Shown one piece after another: positions 1-7,522 of a stretch of DNA of 64,000 bases. The notes under the pieces were generated by a model, which was given only the letters and a program-made list of their open reading frames with translations, did not search any database and was not told where the DNA came from. The DNA is from JAQUBU01 sp036677685 (GTDB taxonomy: Bacteria; Bacillota; Syntrophomonadia; Syntrophomonadales; Syntrophomonadaceae): assembly GCA_036677685.1 (NCBI GenBank), contig JAVBWA010000043.1:1-64000 (forward strand), in the 5' to 3' direction. A program made the translations under genes and the position numbers. The stretch's first letter is position 1, and each line of letters starts with the position of its first letter.

Positions 1-125
1 TTACAGGAACGGATCCAGCTGATACCCTTAAACTAGTTACAGGGGAGATTTATTCGCCCGTTAGCCATTAAATTCAGATTACTACTGAAGGATACACAAA
101 ATTATTTACACTACCCTGTAGTTGC

Positions 126-178
126 AAAAAAAAGCGGAGAGAAGCCCGTCGGCCTATACCTTCTCCCCGCTTTTATAA
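126..178. terminator. Rho-independent terminator after the radical SAM gene
   Basis: An A-run, a GC-rich inverted repeat (AAAAGCGGAGAGAAG pairing with CTTCTCCCCGCTTTT) and a T-run form a hairpin that can work in either direction. It lies about 90 bp past the stop codon of the minus-strand radical SAM gene. Bases 1-125 hold no gene that I can support. Confidence 0.75.
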
Positions 179-268
179 TATTATTACCGTTCTATTTTTA
201 CAGAAGGCGGCTCAATTTCGATACAAAAATTTTGGTTTATCGAGCTTGAACTGCAAAGTAAACTCTGC

Positions 269-1291
269 TCATTTCCAACACCGGGGTTCTTCGCCCAAAA
301 AATCGCCTAATGCATGTGCAGCTCCTCTACAACCGCCACAGGCAAACTTATACTCGCAGGTCCCACATTTTCCTCGCAGTAGTGATCTGTACCGTCTAAA
401 TGTTTCATAGGTATCATTTTCAAACCATATTTTTTTCAAATCAGTTGTTCTCGCATCATCAACGAATACAGGAAAATATGGGCAAAAATAAACCTGTCCC
501 TGTGGATTTAAGTAAAGAAGTGTGAATGCAATGGAACAACCCGTAACCGATGCTCCACAAGACAATTCGTGGTCCATTTCAACTTCTTTCCGGCGTTCTT
601 CATTAATCAGAATTTCCGGAAACGGGTCACTAAAGCCTATCCTTATATTCAGTTCTTTACCAAGTTCCCAAATTCTTTCACAGAGCCTTTTATACTGCTC
701 TGCACTCATCATGTGTTCGCTGGCTCTTCCTACCGGAACCAGATAACGGAAATTGAAGCCTTTAATTCCTAAGCTGGATATAAAGCGCATCAGCTTTTCC
801 GGTTCATCTTCTTCTTGCCCAAAAAACGTCATCCTTACAGATACGCTTGCATTTTTACTGACTAGCAGCTTCAAGGCTTCAACAGTTTTATTAAATGCGC
901 CTTTTCCTCTGATTGCATCATTTACTTCCGCGCTGGCTCCTTCCAGACTAACATTAAAACCATTGACTGTATTGGCCAGCCACTCTACGTTATTTGGATT
1001 TATTAAAGTCGCATTGGTCAATAACTCAACGCTCATACCAGGAAAATTGTTTTTAACATAGAAAATAATGTCCTTCAGGTCTTTCCGAAACAGCGGCTCC
1101 CCTCCTGCTAATGCCAATGTTGCATTAGGGGCAAAATCGTTTATTTGGTTCAAAATCTCAAATACTTGCTCAGTACTCAAGTCATCTTCCACAATTTCCT
1201 CAAGGTTGCTTGCCCGACAATGAAGACATTTTAAATTACAACGGCTGGTAATATCCCATTGTACAAGTTGAGGCGGGTGTTGCCATGGCAT
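269..1291 (-). CDS. Radical SAM/SPASM peptide maturase (putative RiPP-modifying enzyme)
   Basis: A radical SAM enzyme expected to use S-adenosylmethionine and a [4Fe-4S] cluster to modify a peptide. Numbered from the chosen ATG, the CxxxCxxC cluster motif is at C18, C22 and C25 (SRCNLKCLHC) and GGEP is at 63-66. The C-terminus is a SPASM domain that should bind auxiliary Fe-S clusters: a CGASVTGC...FCPYFP segment near 245-275, then C309, C312, C318, C321 and C338. At 340 residues it is a normal size for SPASM maturases of the PqqE/AlbA/ranthipeptide type. The ATG is preferred to a TTG nine bases upstream because AAGGAG sits nine bases before it. It follows the Cys-repeat gene by 77 bp on the same strand, so that protein is its likely substrate. 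The chemistry cannot be read from sequence. The TGA stop follows a complete SPASM domain and is probably a true stop. Confidence 0.88.
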   Translation of the reverse strand: MPWQHPPQLVQWDITSRCNLKCLHCRASNLEEIVEDDLSTEQVFEILNQINDFAPNATLALAGGEPLFRKDLKDIIFYVKNNFPGMSVELLTNATLINPNNVEWLANTVNGFNVSLEGASAEVNDAIRGKGAFNKTVEALKLLVSKNASVSVRMTFFGQEEDEPEKLMRFISSLGIKGFNFRYLVPVGRASEHMMSAEQYKRLCERIWELGKELNIRIGFSDPFPEILINEERRKEVEMDHELSCGASVTGCSIAFTLLYLNPQGQVYFCPYFPVFVDDARTTDLKKIWFENDTYETFRRYRSLLRGKCGTCEYKFACGGCRGAAHALGDFLGEEPRCWK

Positions 1292-1368
1292 AGATTTCAA
1301 CTCCTTGCTTTATAAAGATAAGCTTTTTTTCATGTGGCTAACCACAACCCTCAATTTAATGGATTATT

Positions 1369-1854
1369 CTACTTATCCTCTTTAGGGTCATCCTCTTTTA
1401 CCGGTACATGAACGTCACAAGCGCCGCACTCTCCAGCAGCCGCCTTCACCGGCACATGAACATCACATGCTCCACAGTTCCCCAAGGCCGCCTTCACCGG
1501 CACATGAACGTCACAAGCACCACAGTTCCCTAGTGCTGCCTTTACAGGTACATGAACATCACAGGCCCCGCAATTCCCCAAAGCCGCTTTTACGGGTACA
1601 TGGACATCGCAGGCACCGCAGTTTCCCAGAGCTGCTCTTACCGGCACATGAACGTCACAAGCGCCACAGTTACCCAAGGCTGCCTTTACAGGTACATGAA
1701 CATCACAGGCCCCGCAATTCCCCATCGCTGCATTTACCGGTACGTGGACATCACAAGCACCGCAGTTCCCTGTAGCTATATAAAGGGGTACATTATTCTG
1801 GCTTGCTTCCTCCAAAACTTTTTTTAATTCTTCCGGACTAATTGGTCTAAACAT
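1369..1854 (-). CDS. Multi-core Cys-rich repeat peptide, candidate RiPP precursor
   Basis: A 161-residue protein with a 28-residue N-terminal segment (charged, helical-looking, ISPEELKKVLEEA) followed by eight repeats of 16 residues. The core CGACDVHVPV is invariant in all eight; only linker positions vary (NAAM, KAAL, RAAL, KAAA, and GN or GE before the first Cys). It ends in an acidic tail, EDDPKEDK. There are 16 Cys, all in CGAC pairs. A strong ribosome binding site (AGGGAGG) precedes the ATG. It has no signal peptide and no known fold. Placement directly before a SPASM radical SAM gene, a leader-like N-terminus and repeated identical cores match multi-core RiPP precursors. Each repeat also contains a CX3D motif, the acceptor pattern of PapB-type Cys-Asp thioether enzymes, and a CxxCxxH motif that could bind metal. 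I know of no named family with this repeat. Confidence 0.75.
   Translation of the reverse strand: MFRPISPEELKKVLEEASQNNVPLYIATGNCGACDVHVPVNAAMGNCGACDVHVPVKAALGNCGACDVHVPVRAALGNCGACDVHVPVKAALGNCGACDVHVPVKAALGNCGACDVHVPVKAALGNCGACDVHVPVKAAAGECGACDVHVPVKEDDPKEDK
1396..1770 (-). repeat. Eight tandem 48-bp coding repeats (16 residues each)
   Basis: Eight in-frame units encode the CGACDVHVPV core plus linker. The units differ at many third codon positions while the core residues stay identical, so protein sequence rather than DNA sequence is being conserved. The unit length is an exact multiple of three and there are no non-repetitive spacers, so this is not a CRISPR array. Confidence 0.95.
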
Positions 1855-2334
1855 TCTTTTTCCTCCCTTAATAAACTTTACTTTCCGCTCTACATCATAT
1901 TTTGGTTTCCTCTAATGAAGAACACTATTCATTTATTTCAAATCAGTTTTTTGCTTCTCAAGAAAAATACCTTTTCACCTCCTACACCGCCTGATTTAGT
2001 TGTATAATTACAGAATTCTTAACAAATAAAGAGTATCAACCAATTTATGCCTATTTTATACAATTATAGCCATGGTTATTTGCATGTCAATAATTTATTA
2101 TCATAGAAATAACTGTAAATTCGACAAATAAAAAGAATCCAGATTACCAAAATGTTTTGCTTTTTGATAACCTGGACTCCGCGTTTATTAAAAGTTGTGT
2201 AGTCGTGTGCGAATCGAACTGTTGGGATTCTTATCATTCGAACATACTTTTTCTATTCATTTCCAAGTAATTTATAATAAGAACTATTCCAGTACTTTGA
2301 TATACTAACTAAATATTATGCAGGAGGTAGTAAT
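1855..2334. other. Intergenic region with a hairpin and a short tRNA-Sec fragment
   Basis: A 480-bp AT-rich stretch without a supported gene. A hairpin at 2135-2179 pairs TCCAG/CTGGA, TTA/TAA and CAAAA/TTTTG. At 2204-2219 the 16 bases CGTGTGCGAATCGAAC match the T-arm of the tRNA-Sec gene at 3.9 kb. The promoter of the minus-strand repeat-peptide operon should lie in the left part (about 1860-2100). Confidence 0.55.
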
Positions 2335-2928
2335 TTGATAAGCCTGCTACACATTATTGAAATGATTTTAATAATTATTTCTTTTATCGCTTTTATTCAA
2401 CTAGTCGGATCTATATTGCCACCAAAAAATCGGGCGGGTCTTCCTTCGCGAAGAACTTATCTGCTTGGTATTGGCATTATTATTTTTACCTTTATTTTTA
2501 TGTTTGGGATAAATCATTATATAAGTTACTATAATTCCAATCACCAAAAAATTGGGCTTTCATCCTTACCAGCTTCATTAAAAGTCAATGCGAATGGTTA
2601 TTGGCTTGTTCAAAGCAAAATTACAACAAATGAGATTAATGTTGTTGTTAGACGAGCTCCCTTTCCTGATGCCCGAGGGAGTATATTTGAAACAGAGTTG
2701 CTTAAGGATTCTAAGAAAATTTGTGATCTATCTTTTAGGATTTGCCCTGCCCTAGAAAAATTATCTATAACTTGGAAGTCGCGAATCGGTAACCGCACGG
2801 TTATGATTTTAGTTTTTGATAGGGAAACATATGAAAAGATTAACTGGGCTAAAAATGATTTCCTTTCATTGCCTGCTGCCGCTGACTATTTTTGGGAAGA
2901 CCCCAACATAGATTCTCCCATAATTTAA
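2335..2928 (+). CDS. Small two-helix membrane protein of unknown function
   Basis: A 197-residue protein starting at TTG, chosen because AGGAGG stands seven bases upstream. Two hydrophobic segments are visible, roughly residues 4-28 and 42-64, joined by a short basic loop (PPKNRAGLPSRRTY), followed by a soluble domain of about 130 residues with one Cys pair (CDLSFRICP). I do not recognise the family. It sits alone, with a terminator right behind it, between two relics of tRNA-Sec, so it is probably cargo left by a past integration. Confidence 0.6.
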   Translation: MISLLHIIEMILIIISFIAFIQLVGSILPPKNRAGLPSRRTYLLGIGIIIFTFIFMFGINHYISYYNSNHQKIGLSSLPASLKVNANGYWLVQSKITTNEINVVVRRAPFPDARGSIFETELLKDSKKICDLSFRICPALEKLSITWKSRIGNRTVMILVFDRETYEKINWAKNDFLSLPAAADYFWEDPNIDSPII

Positions 2929-2935
2929 TTAAAAA

Positions 2936-2962
2936 AACCGGGGAATTCAATCCCCGGTTCTT
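2936..2962 (+). terminator. Terminator after the small membrane protein gene
   Basis: The inverted repeat AACCGGGG / CCCCGGTT with an eight-base loop begins just after the stop codon at 2928 and is followed by a short T-rich tract. Confidence 0.75.
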
Positions 2963-2997
2963 TAACCTGATTAATACCCAAGATTAAATCCCAGAGA

Positions 2998-3071
2998 AAG
3001 TGTGAATTGAACACCCCTACCGTGGGATCACCACGACACAGACTGGATTTGAAGTCCAGGCTTTTCACCAA
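2998..3071 (-). pseudogene. Degenerate tRNA-Sec copy, candidate att relic
   Basis: This stretch aligns with the 3' two-thirds of the intact tRNA-Sec at 3899-3998: T-arm, long variable arm and anticodon arm. ACTGGATTTGAAGTCCAGG, the anticodon stem-loop, is identical. The acceptor and D arms have lost pairing, so it cannot fold as a tRNA. A partial copy containing the 3' part of a tRNA is what integration at a tRNA gene leaves behind. Confidence 0.75.
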
Positions 3072-3127
3072 TAGCTTCAATGAACTAAATATCTGGATTT
3101 TATACACTCGCCTCAATTTATTTCGTT

Positions 3128-3376
3128 TTATTTATAAAGAAAAACTATTTGACTAAAATCTAAATCCTTTAAATTTAAACAATCTGATGCAAAATTAAAA
3201 AGAAATTTTTCTAGTTTTTCCTTATCTATTACTATTTCCGGTGAACCATCTTCTATATTGGTTGGTGTTAATAAGGATTTAATTTCGTTAATTAAATCCT
3301 TATGATTGCTTTGACACTCTTTTATGTGTTCATAATCATACAATGACATCTTTACAAAAGTAGTTTTTTTATCCAT
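3128..3376 (-). CDS. Hypothetical small protein
   Basis: An 82-residue, mildly acidic, Leu/Lys-rich, probably all-helical soluble protein (MDKKTTFVKMSLYDYEH...). AGAGG stands about nine bases before the ATG. There are no recognisable motifs or membrane segments. It lies between the degenerate tRNA-Sec copy and an integrase relic, so it is probably a leftover gene of a decayed mobile element. Confidence 0.5.
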   Translation of the reverse strand: MDKKTTFVKMSLYDYEHIKECQSNHKDLINEIKSLLTPTNIEDGSPEIVIDKEKLEKFLFNFASDCLNLKDLDFSQIVFLYK

Positions 3377-3613
3377 GCTTATTAACCTCTTTTCATGAAA
3401 ATTTGGAAAGAACCAGCGGAAAATATTACAGAAATAAAAGGTACTAGCATTATTTAATCAAATTTTTTGTTAGTTTATAAGCCCCATTTTCAGCCCTATC
3501 AGCCAATTATGAGCGGTTGTACCCGTTTTCACAAGGAATTCTTCTTCTATTTAACGCTCATTGCTGTCTCGAAATTAAGTTTTTATTCAATTGCTGATTT
3601 TATGGTCTATTGA

Positions 3614-3712
3614 GGCTTAAAGGGTAACGAAGCTGAAGAACTGAAGCTGGATGATGTTGAGGTAAACGGCAATATTCAGATTAGCGTTCGTGAAGGGAAA
3701 CACGGTAAATAG
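3614..3712 (+). pseudogene. Fragment of a tyrosine recombinase (integrase)
   Basis: One frame reads GLKGNEAEELKLDDVEVNG followed by IQISVREGKHGK and then a TAG. This resembles the catalytic-core segment of phage integrases (GLR-x-E-L-x-L-x-x-D-I, then a REGKG-K turn). The catalytic Arg position reads Lys and there are stops on both sides, so it is a relic. Its place beside the 3' end of tRNA-Sec is where an integrase normally sits in a tRNA-integrated element. The rest of 3377-3842 shows nothing coding. Confidence 0.6.
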
Positions 3713-3842
3713 GCCAATCGTTTTTCACCTGAAAAAGACCTAATAAGTACGAAACCCGGAAGAATCTGAGCAAAGTATTGAATCAATACATAAGTTTACA
3801 ATGAACGGCTACACCTGTTCCTTAGTTATTTAGGCATCACCC

Positions 3843-3881
3843 CAAAAATGAACCGGCCTCCTTGATCACTAGGAAGCCGGT
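3843..3881 (-). terminator. Terminator of the tRNA-Sec transcript
   Basis: On the minus strand ACCGGCTTCCT pairs with AAGGAGGCCGGT, followed by ATTTTTG. It lies 18 bases past the CCA end of tRNA-Sec. Confidence 0.7.
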
Positions 3882-3898
3882 AAATCCTTTTCTTTATT

Positions 3899-3998
3899 TG
3901 GCGGAGGCGTGTGCGAATCGAACACACCCACCGTGGGACCACCACGGCGCAAACTGGATTTGAAGTCCAGGCGGCCCACCAGGACCGATCCGCCTCCC
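3899..3998 (-). tRNA. selC: tRNA-Sec (anticodon TCA)
   Basis: A long tRNA of about 96 nt plus an encoded CCA. The acceptor stem GGAGGCG pairs with CGCCTCC, the anticodon loop in CTGGACTTCAAATCCAG contains TCA, the variable arm is long (CCGTGGTGGTCCCACGG) and the T-arm is GTGTG...CACAC. This is the bacterial selenocysteine tRNA architecture. It fits selA and selB at 12.9-16.2 kb, which together can decode UGA as selenocysteine. No selenoprotein gene is evident inside the window. Confidence 0.95.
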
Positions 3999-4138
3999 TA
4001 TTAATGTCTGTTAGGACATATACGTATCCCCGAAGGGGGCTCCGTATGTATGCTGCTAATTTAGCCGCAATCAAGAGTATATAATGGCTGTCGTAAAAAG
4101 TCAAATCGTTGTGCCGGGACCAGGCGAAACAGGGCTTC

Positions 4139-4331
4139 TTTTAAGCATCGGAAGAAACTGCGGAGCAGTTTCAACACTAATTAATCATTCCAGAAGGGAA
4201 TCAATATAAGTGGTCCCCGTAGAGGGCAACACGCCGCTGCAACGAGACGGGGGATTGGAACCCGCCGCCTTGTTTTGTTAGTAAGAACACGACCGTTCAA
4301 AGAATCGTTGGACATATTTTTGCCTCGTTAT
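4139..4331 (+). repeat. Dispersed hairpin repeat, copy 1 (long form)
   Basis: Begins TTTAAGCATCGGAAG, contains the hairpin GAAACTGC-GGA-GCAGTTTC, a second hairpin around ATTC..GAAGGGAAT, the CCCCGT..GGG block, CGCTGCAACGAG, and the end module GACATATTTTTGCCTCGTTAT. It fills most of the 415-bp gap between tRNA-Sec and the CBS-ACT gene. The remaining part (4000-4138) has a hairpin at ATACGTATCCCCGAAG and no gene. Confidence 0.85.
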
Positions 4332-4413
4332 TAACTTTAATAGCCGGCATCCTGTCCCGAAAACCAGAAACTGCCCGGTTGGTTATTTGTGGAATGTCCA
4401 ACAAATACTGCGT

Positions 4414-5073
4414 CTATTCCTTGCCCTGGCTTACTATTACCGATTCGATCTCATAGCCCCGGGCTTTCAGTTCCTCAACGATCGGTCCGTTGTTCATGTC
4501 TTCAATGCGCAGGATCATTTTATAGCGGTTTTTCTTTTCATCAAAATACATTACCGTATTGAGGATATTTATGCCTTTTTCACCGATCAATCCGGTTACT
4601 TCAGCCAAGCTGCCCGGACGTTCCTTGACATAAAAGTCGATCCGGCTGTGGGCGGTCTTGACCCCCAAGATATCTATCAGGGCTTCAAAAATGTCGGTTT
4701 CGGTTATCATCCCGACCAATTTCCCGTCATCCACCACCGGCAGGCCGCTGATTTTATTGGCCCGCATGAGCTTGGCGGCGGTTTCGATGTAATTTTCCGG
4801 GCCTATGGTCAGAATCTTCTGTTTCTTGGGTATTATATCCTTGATTTTGGTCCGGGCCAGCAGATAGTTCAGTTCATGGATGCTCAGGCTGGTTGCCGAA
4901 GAAGGCGAGGCCTGGTTGAGGTCGCTCAAGGTGACAATTCCCGCCAGTTTTTCCTTGTCCATAACCGGCAGGCGGCGGATGCCATTTTCTTTCATGACGC
5001 GAAAGGCTTCGGTCAAACTGGTATCCAACTGGACAGTTTTAGCTCCTTTGGACATACGGTCTTTTACCTTCAT
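4414..5073 (-). CDS. acuB: CBS-CBS-ACT domain regulatory protein (AcuB-like)
   Basis: A 219-residue cytosolic sensor protein. Two CBS motifs (about residues 7-60 and 78-135; RRLPVMDKEKLAGIVTLSDL and SGLPVVDDGKLVGMITETD) should bind an adenosyl ligand. An ACT domain follows (about 142-215, RIDFYVKERPGSLAEV), which usually binds an amino acid. The order and length match AcuB of bacilli. It is 20 bp downstream of livF on the same strand, so it may be co-transcribed with the branched-chain amino acid transporter and sense cell energy or amino acid state. That link is inferred from position only. Confidence 0.8.
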   Translation of the reverse strand: MKVKDRMSKGAKTVQLDTSLTEAFRVMKENGIRRLPVMDKEKLAGIVTLSDLNQASPSSATSLSIHELNYLLARTKIKDIIPKKQKILTIGPENYIETAAKLMRANKISGLPVVDDGKLVGMITETDIFEALIDILGVKTAHSRIDFYVKERPGSLAEVTGLIGEKGINILNTVMYFDEKKNRYKMILRIEDMNNGPIVEELKARGYEIESVIVSQGKE

Positions 5074-5093
5074 TTTTTTACCCCCCTTTTGAA

Positions 5094-5798
5094 CTATCCA
5101 CCTAAATAAGCTTTTTTCACGTCTTCGCTATTCATCAAATCTTCTGCTTTCCCGGCCAGGACTATTTCCCCGGTCTCGATAACATAAGCCCGGTCGGCTA
5201 TCGACAAAGCCATATGGGCGTTTTGTTCCACCAAGAGGATGGTGGTCCCCCGGGCGTTGATGTCTTTGACTATTTCAAATATTTCTTTGACCAGCAGCGG
5301 GGCCAGCCCCATGGAAGGTTCATCCATCAGCAGCAATTCGGGTCTGGCCATCAAGGCCCGGCCAATCGCCAGCATCTGCTGCTCTCCACCACTCAGGGTG
5401 CCTGCCATTTGTTTCCTTCTTTCCTTGAGGCGCGGGAAGCGGGTAAAAACATTTTCCATATCATCGGCAATTTCTTTTTTATCTTTGCGCAGATAAGCTC
5501 CCATTTCCAGGTTTTCCAATACGCTCATGGAGGTGAAAACCCGTCTTCCTTCCGGGACCTGGGATATGCCCATGCCTACAATTTTTTCAGGGGCAACCCG
5601 GCTTATATCGATGCCCTTGAATACTATCGTTCCGCTTTTGGGGCGCAACAGCCCGGAAATGCTTTTCAAGGTGGTGGTTTTGCCTGCTCCGTTGGCTCCG
5701 ATCAGGGTGACTATACTGCCTTCCTCAACCTCCAGGGATAATTTCTTCAATGCATGGATGGCCCCGTAATAAACATCGATTTCCTTGATTTGAAGCAT
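5094..5798 (-). CDS. livF: Branched-chain amino acid ABC transporter, ATP-binding protein LivF
   Basis: One of the two cytoplasmic ATPases of a HAAT-family ABC importer. Walker A is GANGAGKT, the signature is LSGGEQQ, Walker B is LLLMDEPSMGLAP and the H-loop region is ILLVEQNAHM. The start MLQIKEIDVYYG gives 234 residues, the usual LivF size. A longer reading frame upstream is rejected because GAGGAGG stands just before this ATG and the extra region overlaps livG. It is the last transporter gene, two bases after livG. Confidence 0.93.
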   Translation of the reverse strand: MLQIKEIDVYYGAIHALKKLSLEVEEGSIVTLIGANGAGKTTTLKSISGLLRPKSGTIVFKGIDISRVAPEKIVGMGISQVPEGRRVFTSMSVLENLEMGAYLRKDKKEIADDMENVFTRFPRLKERRKQMAGTLSGGEQQMLAIGRALMARPELLLMDEPSMGLAPLLVKEIFEIVKDINARGTTILLVEQNAHMALSIADRAYVIETGEIVLAGKAEDLMNSEDVKKAYLGG

Positions 5799-5800
5799 TC

Positions 5801-6568
5801 CTAACCAACCTCCTCTCCCAAATAAGCTTCGATGACCCGCTGGTTGTTTCTTATTTCGCTGGGCTGCCCTTCGGCAATAACTTGCCCATAATCCAGGACG
5901 TAGATGCGCTCGCATACTCCCATTACCAGTGACATATCGTGTTCGATAAGCAGAATCGACAAATCGAACTGCAGCCTCAGCCACTGAATCAGTTCCATTA
6001 GGTCCTTGGTTTCGTTGGGGTTCATTCCTGCGGCAGGTTCATCCAATATTAACAGGGCCGGTTTGGTTGCCAGGGCTCTGGCTATTTCCAGCCGTCTTTG
6101 TTCGCCGTAGGGTAAGTTTGACGCGATTTCGGCGCGTTTGTCATCCAGGTTGAAAATCCTCAGAATCTGCCGGGCCTGTTTTTCGATCTTGGCTTCTCCT
6201 TTAAAAAAGCCGGAGGTTCGCGCTATAGCGCTTAAGAAGCTGTAGGGTACGCTTTGGTGCAGGGCAATGCGCACATTATCCAACACCGTGATATCTTTGA
6301 AGAGCCGTATATTCTGAAATGTACGGGCGATTCCCCGATGGCATATTTTGTAAGGAGGTAGGCCGGCAATGTTCTGCTCTTTGAAGCGAATTTCCCCTTC
6401 ATCAGGTTTATAAACTCCGGTGATAAGATTGAAAACCGTTGTTTTGCCCGCACCGTTCGGGCCGATCAGTCCAATCAGTTCATTCTGGTTCATTTGAAAA
6501 TTGAAGTCGAGCACTGCGCTCAATCCGCCAAATGCTTTGCTTAAATTGTTAATGCGCAGAATAGTCAT
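5801..6568 (-). CDS. livG: Branched-chain amino acid ABC transporter, ATP-binding protein LivG
   Basis: The second ATPase of the importer, 255 residues. It has Walker A GPNGAGKT, a YGEQRR signature (a common LivG variant of LSGGQ), Walker B LLILDEPAAGMNP, and the LivG-type C-terminal helix ending in VIEAYLGEE. The start MTILRINN is chosen because its ATG overlaps the livM stop (ATGA) with GGAG about ten bases upstream; a start five codons earlier has no ribosome site. Confidence 0.93.
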   Translation of the reverse strand: MTILRINNLSKAFGGLSAVLDFNFQMNQNELIGLIGPNGAGKTTVFNLITGVYKPDEGEIRFKEQNIAGLPPYKICHRGIARTFQNIRLFKDITVLDNVRIALHQSVPYSFLSAIARTSGFFKGEAKIEKQARQILRIFNLDDKRAEIASNLPYGEQRRLEIARALATKPALLILDEPAAGMNPNETKDLMELIQWLRLQFDLSILLIEHDMSLVMGVCERIYVLDYGQVIAEGQPSEIRNNQRVIEAYLGEEVG

Positions 6569-7515
6569 TTTTTTCCACTCCATATCTTACCCCAGGTTTT
6601 GCGGCTCAATTCTTTGTTGCCCATCAAACCTTGCGGCCTGTAAATCATAACTATTATTAAAATTAAAGCATAAAGTATCATGCGTATAGCTGGGAATGAC
6701 TGCAAGACAGCCGTCAATGCCGTAACAAAGACGGCGGCGATTATCGCCCCGGTAGTGCTGCCCAATCCGCCCAGAACAACCATGACCAAAACGTCAAAAG
6801 ACTTCATAAAGGTGAAGTTTCCAGGCTTTATAATATAGAAATAGTGGGCATAGAGAGCCCCGGCCAGACCGGCGAATAAGGCTCCGACCACAAATGCCAG
6901 TACTTTATAGCGGGTGGTATTTATACCCATAAGTTCCGAGGCTACCTCGTCCTCACGAATGGAAATAATGGCCCTCCCGTAACTGGAATTTATAAGATTG
7001 ACTATTACTGCAATAGTCAGAACGGTTCCTCCAAACAACCAGGCCCAATTGGTATAAACCGGTATTCCCTGTATCCCGGCAGGTCCTCCAATATAATCAA
7101 TATTTTGCAGGACTACTCTAATTATTTCCCCAAAACCCAGGGTGGCAATAGCCAGGTAGTCTCCTCTTAATCTAAGGGTAGGTACGCCAATAACCAATCC
7201 CGCCAGGCCAGCAGCCAGGCAGGCGGCGATAATTCCTACTACAAAGGGTTGGTCCAGCAAAGTGGTCATTACGGTCGCGGCATATGCCCCCACCGCCATA
7301 AACCCGGCATGTCCCAAGGAAAGCTGGCCGGTAAATCCGTTAATCAGGCTGAGACTGACCGCCAGGATGATATTTATACAGGCTGAAGTCAAATTGATCT
7401 GGTAGTAGCCATTTATCAAGCTGCTGCTAATAGCATATTGGACCAGCATAAAGATAGCAGCCAGAATAACTACCTCGATTATAAAGTTAACCGGTTTTAT
7501 CCTTTTGCTCTGCAT
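6565..7515 (-). CDS. livM: Branched-chain amino acid ABC transporter permease LivM
   Basis: An integral membrane permease of 316 residues with about nine hydrophobic segments. The conserved LivM block LSLINGFTGQLSLGHAGFMAVGAY is near residues 54-77 and the permease loop SYGRAIISIREDEVASELMGI is present. It pairs with LivH to form the membrane channel. It starts eight bases after livH and overlaps livG by four bases, showing translational coupling. Confidence 0.93.
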   Translation of the reverse strand: MQSKRIKPVNFIIEVVILAAIFMLVQYAISSSLINGYYQINLTSACINIILAVSLSLINGFTGQLSLGHAGFMAVGAYAATVMTTLLDQPFVVGIIAACLAAGLAGLVIGVPTLRLRGDYLAIATLGFGEIIRVVLQNIDYIGGPAGIQGIPVYTNWAWLFGGTVLTIAVIVNLINSSYGRAIISIREDEVASELMGINTTRYKVLAFVVGALFAGLAGALYAHYFYIIKPGNFTFMKSFDVLVMVVLGGLGSTTGAIIAAVFVTALTAVLQSFPAIRMILYALILIIVMIYRPQGLMGNKELSRKTWGKIWSGKK

Positions 7516-7522
7516 TTTTCAC

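Noticed and set aside
75..125. Possible end of an IS256/Mutator-type transposon (ACACAAAATTATTTACACTACC)
   Set aside because: Suggestive of an inverted-repeat end, but there is no second end or transposase in the window, so it cannot be supported.
269..271. TGA at the end of the radical SAM gene as a selenocysteine codon
   Set aside because: The SPASM domain is complete before it, the continuation is only 18 codons without similarity, and no SECIS-like hairpin is evident behind it.
1396..1770. CRISPR array or cytochrome-like CXXCH repeats
   Set aside because: Repeats are contiguous and in frame, with no spacers. The motif is CxxCDVH, not CXXCH, so haem attachment is not supported.
3826..4104. 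Minus-strand frame through tRNA-Sec
   Set aside because: It reads through the tRNA gene itself and has no family resemblance.
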